A stretch of 36,012 bases of DNA. It comes from Acidimicrobiales bacterium (GTDB taxonomy: Bacteria; Actinomycetota; Acidimicrobiia; Acidimicrobiales; Acidimicrobilacustridaceae). The notes below the pieces were generated by a model, which did no database searches, had not been told where the DNA came from, and saw nothing but the letters and a program-made list of their open reading frames with translations. The translations under genes were made by a program, and so were the position numbers. Below are positions 31,365-36,012 of this stretch, one piece after another. Location: assembly GCA_025456085.1 (NCBI GenBank), contig JALOLF010000027.1, positions 1 to 36,012 on the forward strand, in the 5' to 3' direction. Position 1 is the first letter of the stretch; each line of letters starts with the position of its first letter.

Positions 31365-33336
31365 TGCTTGCTGCGGACCGCCAGCGCCCGCGCCTCTCGT
31401 GTGGTCGGGTGCACCCGACCAGGCCCCGCCGAGCTTCCTCGCCGCTCACAACGTGCGGACCTCGGCGTTGGCGGGTGCTCTGCTCGCCGCTGGTCTCCTC
31501 CTCGGCGCCGCCGGTCAGGACTCAGCGTCAACCTGGGCGCTCGTGACCGCTCTCGTCGTGGGTGGTTCGACGTTCGTGCCCTCAGCGCTGCGCGGCCTGC
31601 TCCAACGCCGCCTCGGTGTGGGCCTGTTGATGACGATCGCGGCGGTGGGCGCGGTCCTGCTCGGTGAGCTCGGGGAGGCGGCGATGCTTGCCTTCCTCTT
31701 CTCGATCTCCGAGGCGCTCGAGGAGTACGCCCTCAGCCGCAGCCGGCGAGGGCTGCGCGCCCTGCTCGATCTCGTCCCACCCCAGGTCACCGTCGAGCGG
31801 GACGGCCACGAGGTCGTCATCGCCCCACAAGACCTTGTGCTCGGCGACATCTTGCTGGCCCGACCCGGCGAACGGATCGCCACCGATGGCACGATCCTGC
31901 GCGGCACCACCTCGCTCGACCTCTCGGCCATCTCCGGGGAGTCCATCCCGGTCGAGGTCGGGCCGGGCGACGAGGTCCTCGCCGCATCGATCAACGGCAC
32001 CGGCGCCATCGAGGTCCAGGTCACCGCCCGCACCGAGGACAACTCCCTGGCACGGGTCGTGCACCTCATCGAGGACGCCCAGGAACGCAAGGGCCACTCC
32101 CAACGGCTAGCCGAGCGCATCGCCGCCCCGCTGGTGCCCGGAATCCTCGTGGTCGCCGCTGCCGTCGCCCTGATGGGTTCACTGCTCGGCGACCCGGAGG
32201 TATGGCTGAGCCGCTCCCTGGTCGTGCTCGTGGCCGCTGCACCGTGCGCCTTCGTGATCTCGGTGCCGGTCACGGTGGTGGCCGCCGTCGGTGCCGCCGC
32301 CCGCTTCGGGGTCCTGATCAAAGGCGGCGCCGCGCTCGAAACGTTCGCCACCATCGAAGTCGTGGCCTTCGACAAGACCGGCACCCTCACCCGCAACCAG
32401 CCCACCGTCGTCGAGATCACTCCCAGCTCCGGGCGGACCGCCGAGGAGGTGTTGAGCGTCGCCGCCGCCCTCGAGGCTCGCAGCGACCACCCCCTGGCCG
32501 GCGCCGTCCTGGCCGCGTCCCCGTCGCCCCCGGTGCCCGCCGAGGACGTGCACGCCCTCGTCGGACGCGGCCTGCAGGGCCGCATCGGCGATACGTCGCT
32601 TCGCCTCGGGAGCCCGGAGCTCATCGAGCCGGGCTCCCTCGAGCCGGTGGTCGCTCGCCAGCAGGCCGACGGCTGCACGGTCGTGCTCGTGGAACGAGCG
32701 GGCTCGGTGCTCGGCGCCATCGCCATCCGCGACGAGTTGCGCCCCGAGACATCCTCGGTCCTCGACCGGCTCCGCCACCTCGGTGTGCGGCGCACCGCCA
32801 TGCTCACCGGCGACAACCGGCGCACCGCTGCAGCCCTCGGGCGCGCCGCCGGGGTCGACGAGGTCCACGCCGAGCTCCTGCCCGAGCAGAAGCTCGAGCA
32901 GCTGCGAGCCCTCGAAACCCACGGCCGCACGGCGATGGTGGGCGATGGCATCAACGACGCTCCCGCCCTCGCCGCCGCCGACATCGGGATCGCCATGGGC
33001 GCCCTCGGCAGCGACGTGGCCATCGAAACCGCCGACGTGGCGCTCATGGGCGATCACCTCGACCAGCTGCCCCAAGCGCTCGCCCACAGCCGCAGGGCCG
33101 GGCGCATCATGCGCCAGAACCTGGCACTGTCCAGCCTGATCCTGCTGACTCTCATCCCCCTCGCCACCTTCGGAGTACTCGGTCTGGCCACCGTCGTCGC
33201 TGTCCACGAACTCGCCGAGATCGTCGTCATCGCCAACGGCGTCCGGGCTGGCCGTCGCCGGCCCGCCCCCGTGCCGCTGAGTGATCGGATGCCTGCGGAC
33301 CCGCGTGAGCTGGCCTCGGGCCAGCCCATGACATGA
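31357..33336 (+). CDS. P1B-type heavy-metal ATPase with APC metal motif (second copy)
   Basis: A 659-residue P-type ATPase. The N-terminus MGDACCGPP has a vicinal cysteine pair, but there is no HMA domain. I see SGESIPVE, helix-6 A295-P296-C297, D339-KTGTLT, SDHPLAGAV, MLTGDNRRTA and GDGINDAPALAAADIGIAMG. The final helix HELAEIVVIANGVRAGRRR matches my recollection of the CtpG branch closely. It shares the whole layout with the copy at 26620 but is clearly diverged, so this is an old paralogue rather than a recent duplication. It likely exports a soft divalent metal under control of the overlapping ArsR gene. Confidence 0.92.
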   Translation: MGDACCGPPAPAPLVWSGAPDQAPPSFLAAHNVRTSALAGALLAAGLLLGAAGQDSASTWALVTALVVGGSTFVPSALRGLLQRRLGVGLLMTIAAVGAVLLGELGEAAMLAFLFSISEALEEYALSRSRRGLRALLDLVPPQVTVERDGHEVVIAPQDLVLGDILLARPGERIATDGTILRGTTSLDLSAISGESIPVEVGPGDEVLAASINGTGAIEVQVTARTEDNSLARVVHLIEDAQERKGHSQRLAERIAAPLVPGILVVAAAVALMGSLLGDPEVWLSRSLVVLVAAAPCAFVISVPVTVVAAVGAAARFGVLIKGGAALETFATIEVVAFDKTGTLTRNQPTVVEITPSSGRTAEEVLSVAAALEARSDHPLAGAVLAASPSPPVPAEDVHALVGRGLQGRIGDTSLRLGSPELIEPGSLEPVVARQQADGCTVVLVERAGSVLGAIAIRDELRPETSSVLDRLRHLGVRRTAMLTGDNRRTAAALGRAAGVDEVHAELLPEQKLEQLRALETHGRTAMVGDGINDAPALAAADIGIAMGALGSDVAIETADVALMGDHLDQLPQALAHSRRAGRIMRQNLALSSLILLTLIPLATFGVLGLATVVAVHELAEIVVIANGVRAGRRRPAPVPLSDRMPADPRELASGQPMT

Positions 33337-33558
33337 CGCTGTGTCGCGCGAGCAGCGCCGTTGCAGGCGCACGTGACGAGCAGCCGGTTGTCATCGGGAT
33401 GGCCGCCCCGGCAGGCTGACCGGCCACACCGGAAGTGCGCGGTGGGAGACGATCTCGCCTGCCGACCAGGTCCGGCGCACCACAGTGAGACCCAGAAGCA
33501 GGTCAGGCCGGGTCGTCGAAACGATCCGCCAACCGCCAGATACAGGAGACGACCCACC

Positions 33559-34059
33559 ATGAACTCGACCACCCGCCGCCCTACCCGGGTCCGCTTCTGG
33601 CTCATCGCCGCGGCCGTGCTCGGACTCGTCACTGCGAGCTGCTCGAGCGGCGAACCGGCCGATACTGCCGCTAGCGCACCGCAACCAAGCGCAGCGGCAG
33701 GGACCGTCGTCGTGCACCGCACCCCGACCTGCGGGTGCTGCAAGGAGTATGAAGAGTACCTGCGCCGCCACGGCTGGGACGTCGAATCTGTGATCTTCGA
33801 TGACCTGTCCGCCGTGCGAGCCGAGCGGCAGGTCCCGAACGACGGATCCAGCTGCCACACCTCTGATGTCGGTGGCTACGTCGTCGAAGGCCACGTGCCA
33901 GTCGAGGCCATCGACATGCTGCTCGAGTCTCGGCCCGCCGTCGACGGCATCACGGTCCCCGGCATGCCGACCAACGCCCCAGGCATGGGGCCCGAGAACG
34001 GCCGTCTGGAGGTGCTGTCGTTCACCGACGGTGGCATCGAGCCTTTCGTGACGCTCTGA
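33559..34059 (+). CDS. DUF411 metal-binding lipoprotein
   Basis: A 166-residue protein. The signal peptide ends in a lipobox (VTASC, Cys near residue 25). The DUF411 domain follows: VHRTPTCGCCKEYEEYLRRHGW with a CGCC cluster, SSCHTSDVGGYVVEGHVP, and ITVPGMPTNAPGMG. DUF411 proteins bind copper and accompany copper-resistance genes. ATG 33559 has AGGAGA ~9 nt upstream; the frame is open further 5' but without family similarity. Being a lipoprotein it would need a signal peptidase II, one of which is encoded at 28551. Confidence 0.9.
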   Translation: MNSTTRRPTRVRFWLIAAAVLGLVTASCSSGEPADTAASAPQPSAAAGTVVVHRTPTCGCCKEYEEYLRRHGWDVESVIFDDLSAVRAERQVPNDGSSCHTSDVGGYVVEGHVPVEAIDMLLESRPAVDGITVPGMPTNAPGMGPENGRLEVLSFTDGGIEPFVTL

Positions 34060-34114
34060 GTTGCCATGGTGCCTGCGACGGGCTCCCAAGGGAAGCGACC
34101 ATCTCACCGGGCTG

Positions 34115-35320
34115 TCACTCTTGTCTGTGCGTTGCCGCGGGATCGTGTCCTCGAGGGAGCGTGGTCGTGAGGCCGACGGTGGCTGCCACGGCCAGCAGGA
34201 CCGCTGAGATGAGGTAGACGAGGCGGACGTCGACCAGCTCAGCGATCACGCCACCGACCGCGAGGGAAAGCAATCGGGCGCTGTTCCAGAGGACGTCGTA
34301 GAAGGCGAAGGCCCGACCGCGGGTCGTGCTGGGCACGAGGGTTTGGAGCGTCGACTGGTAGGCGACCATCCCGGTGGAGGTCGAGATCCCGTACGCCACC
34401 AAGGCAGCACCGGCGACCAATGGGTTGCCGACGGCGGCGAGGGTCAGGTCGACCCCACCACGAACGGCGAAGGGTCCGAACAGCCAGCGCTTGTCGCCAG
34501 CGCGGATGAACCTTCGGAACAGCAGCGGACCGAGCGCCGCACCGATCCCGATGGCCGCCAGCAGCGAGCCGAAGCCGCCAGCGCCCACCCCGAGCCACCG
34601 CTCAGCGAGCACGACGAGCAGGCCGCCGGTGGCTCCGGCCGACATCGAGGCCAGGACCTGGACGACCGCCAATCGTTTGAGCAGTGGGTCGGCTCGTACC
34701 GCTTGGACCCCGGCGAGCACGCCGTCCCAGCCCCGCACGGCGATGTCAGCTGGGGTGCGGCCTGCCTGAAGGCCGATGAGGACGAGCGCAGAGAGGACGA
34801 AGGTCACCGCATTGATGGCGAACGCTGCCTTGACCCCCCAAGCAGCGATGACCAAGCCGGCGAGAGGCGCCAGGGCGATCTGGGCGGTCACCGCTGCAGT
34901 CCACATCGCACTGTTCGCTTCAACGATCTCGTCGTCACCGACGACTTCGGGCAGGAGCGAGCCGGCTGCAGGGTTGAACAGCACCGCACCGGTCGACAAC
35001 CCGAAGGCCACCGCGTACGCGACGCCGACCGAGTCGGACACCGCTACGAGGAGAAGGGCAACAGCGGCACGCAGCAGGTCTGCGCTGACCATGAGTCGTC
35101 GCCGGGCCATCCTGTCGGCGGCCAGCCCGGCTACCGGCCCGAAGAGTAGGACGGGGAGGACCTCGAACATCACGGCACCGGCGACCCCGAGTCCGCTCCC
35201 GGTGAGGTCGAACACCAATACGGCCAACGCGACCGTGTTGAACGCGTCCCCGGCGCGCGACACGGAGTGTGCAAAGAACAGGCGACGGAACTGGCCGGAG
35301 GAGCGTAGGAGCTGGATCAC
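34115..35320 (-). CDS. MFS transporter (MFS_3/EntS-like exporter)
   Basis: A 401-residue protein with 12 predicted helices. The motif GLAADRMARRRLMVSADLLRA between helices 2 and 3 is the MFS motif A variant (G-x3-D-R-x-x-R-R) typical of EntS-like and macrolide-efflux exporters, and FNPAAGSLLPEVV follows helix 4. The start is GTG 35320, without a strong Shine-Dalgarno. The substrate is unknown. It lies downstream of the MerR remnant on the same strand and may once have been its target. Confidence 0.88.
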   Translation of the reverse strand: MIQLLRSSGQFRRLFFAHSVSRAGDAFNTVALAVLVFDLTGSGLGVAGAVMFEVLPVLLFGPVAGLAADRMARRRLMVSADLLRAAVALLLVAVSDSVGVAYAVAFGLSTGAVLFNPAAGSLLPEVVGDDEIVEANSAMWTAAVTAQIALAPLAGLVIAAWGVKAAFAINAVTFVLSALVLIGLQAGRTPADIAVRGWDGVLAGVQAVRADPLLKRLAVVQVLASMSAGATGGLLVVLAERWLGVGAGGFGSLLAAIGIGAALGPLLFRRFIRAGDKRWLFGPFAVRGGVDLTLAAVGNPLVAGAALVAYGISTSTGMVAYQSTLQTLVPSTTRGRAFAFYDVLWNSARLLSLAVGGVIAELVDVRLVYLISAVLLAVAATVGLTTTLPRGHDPAATHRQE

Positions 35321-35395
35321 CCGGAGCGGGACCCGCTGCGGAACCGGTTGGCGAAGCCGAACTCGGTGATGAAGAGAGATCGGTGCCGAGCAAAC

Positions 35396-35755
35396 TCATC
35401 CCTTCCCCCTGGCCGACGTGGGAAGTGCCTGCTCTCGCTGCCGGACGTGGTGGGTGGCCCCGGAGGTGTCGGGGTGGGGTCCGGGGATCTGGCTGACGAG
35501 ATCCTCAAGTGCCGCCAGCTCGCCGCTCGGGGCGGCGAGCTCGCTGTGGCGTCGGTCGATTTCAGCAACCTCGCAGCGGAGCACGCTCCGGTTGTAGTCG
35601 TAGGGCTGGTCGCCGCAGTCTCGAGAGGCGAAGACCTCTCGGAGCCCGTCGAGGGCGATGTCGAGACGGTGCGTGGTCTCGACGAAGGTGAGTCGCTCGA
35701 GAGCCTCCCTGTCATAGAAGCGATAGCCGGCCGGGGCGCGTCGGCGGGGAGATGC
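35396..35755 (-). pseudogene. MerR-family regulator remnant lacking its DNA-binding end
   Basis: The minus-strand frame between a TGA at 35756-35758 and the stop at 35396 reads SPRRAPAGYRFYDREALERLTFVE, then HRLDIALDGLREVFASRDCG, a coiled-coil (VLRCEVAEIDRRHSELAA) and a C-terminal tail. This is the second half of the MerR HTH domain (GYRxYxxxxlxrLxFI) and the dimerisation helix. The first ~35 residues, with the recognition helix, are absent, and there is no start codon before GTG 35584. Cysteines at DCG and RCEV could have been metal ligands. A MerR-type promoter remains upstream at 35819-35849. Confidence 0.6.
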
Positions 35756-35818
35756 TCAAGAGCGTTTCAGAGGTCATCGGGGGGTCAGTCCTGCGTCTCA
35801 TGTCAGAGGGTGCGATGA

Positions 35819-35849
35819 CCATAAACCTTCCCGCTAGATGGAAGCTCAA
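35819..35849 (-). promoter_or_regulatory. MerR-type promoter with 19-bp spacer and dyad
   Basis: Reading leftward: -35 TTGAGC (35844-35849), a 19-nt spacer, then a TTATGG -10-like box (35819-35824). The spacer holds the dyad CTTCC (35827-35831)/GGAAG (35840-35844). A lengthened 19-bp spacer with a central CTTCC/GGAAG palindrome is the signature of CueR/ZntR-class MerR promoters. It points at the MerR remnant. Confidence 0.6.
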
Positions 35850-36012
35850 GTGGCAAGCATCGGGACGCTGATTGTCAAGGGAGCCAGCGTTCGAGGGGCG
35901 CACCCTTGCCTCCGGCTGAGCACCGGCCGACTTCCATGACAAGCCGACCGCGAGAGCGCAGCTTGCAGCCAGATGCGGCGACGCCAACGATGACCGGCGG
36001 CGACGAAGCGAC
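35850..36012. other. Right end of window, no gene recognised
   Basis: Beyond the MerR-type promoter I see only a TTGACA box on the minus strand near 35871-35876 and no convincing coding sequence. A divergent target gene of the MerR regulator could begin outside the window. Confidence 0.3.

Noticed and set aside
35712-35987. 91-codon minus-strand frame over the MerR promoter
   Set aside because: It runs through the promoter dyad and the MerR remnant in the wrong frame, with no helix-turn-helix or other motif.
1-36012. CRISPR arrays, tRNA or rRNA genes and insertion sequences
   Set aside because: No regularly spaced identical repeats, no cloverleaf or rRNA-like stretch and no DDE transposase were noticed. 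A covariance-model scan would be needed to exclude a tRNA fully.

Overview
High-GC DNA with actinobacterial traits: dense ATGA/TGATG gene overlaps, GTG starts, CmtR-type ArsR regulators, an MMPL pump, a TrwC-type relaxase and an actinobacterial VKOR. The sequence does not fix the genus. An Acidimicrobiia- or other Actinomycetota-like host is my guess only.

Region 1 (1-5.6 kb) is one tightly overlapped plus-strand operon for a nitrate-reductase-like molybdoenzyme. It encodes a NarI-like cytochrome b with a C-terminal zinc-ribbon-like tail (cut by the window edge), a NasA/NapA-family catalytic subunit, a four-cluster ferredoxin, a TAT-type Rieske protein, a two-helix membrane peptide and a TehA/SLAC1-family channel. 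Region 2 (5.6-9.9 kb) has a minus-strand cupin, a fusion of a YeaR-like DUF1971 domain to a group III truncated haemoglobin (a likely partner in NO/nitrite stress), and a divergent TetR/MMPL pair with an inverted repeat between them.

Region 3 (9.9-15.8 kb) looks like the mobility end of an integrative mobilizable element. It holds a large serine recombinase with a coupled small ORF, a gene-poor 1.4 kb segment carrying 12-nt-periodic repeats and three consecutive stem-loops (oriT-like), and a MobF relaxase-helicase. No type IV secretion genes are seen.

Region 4 (15.8-36 kb) is a metal and thiol-redox island. Four ArsR regulators, all with the CmtR-style C-x3-C recognition helix, accompany transporters: CDF + DUF3703 facing a ZIP; CDF; P1B ATPase + LspA + ZIP; and P1B ATPase facing a CcdA-like protein. 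In the middle is a copper/cytochrome-oxidase-assembly and disulfide block: a short CtaG-like protein, Sco, VKOR, a TlpA-like thioredoxin, a PCuAC chaperone and a CPBP protease. A DUF411 lipoprotein, an MFS exporter and a MerR remnant close the window.

Three genes look broken: VKOR has an in-frame amber codon before its last 21 codons, PCuAC has a one-base frameshift, and MerR has lost its DNA-binding end although a MerR-type promoter with a 19-bp spacer remains. Together these suggest either recent decay of acquired genes or consensus errors. No tRNA, rRNA or CRISPR array was seen.
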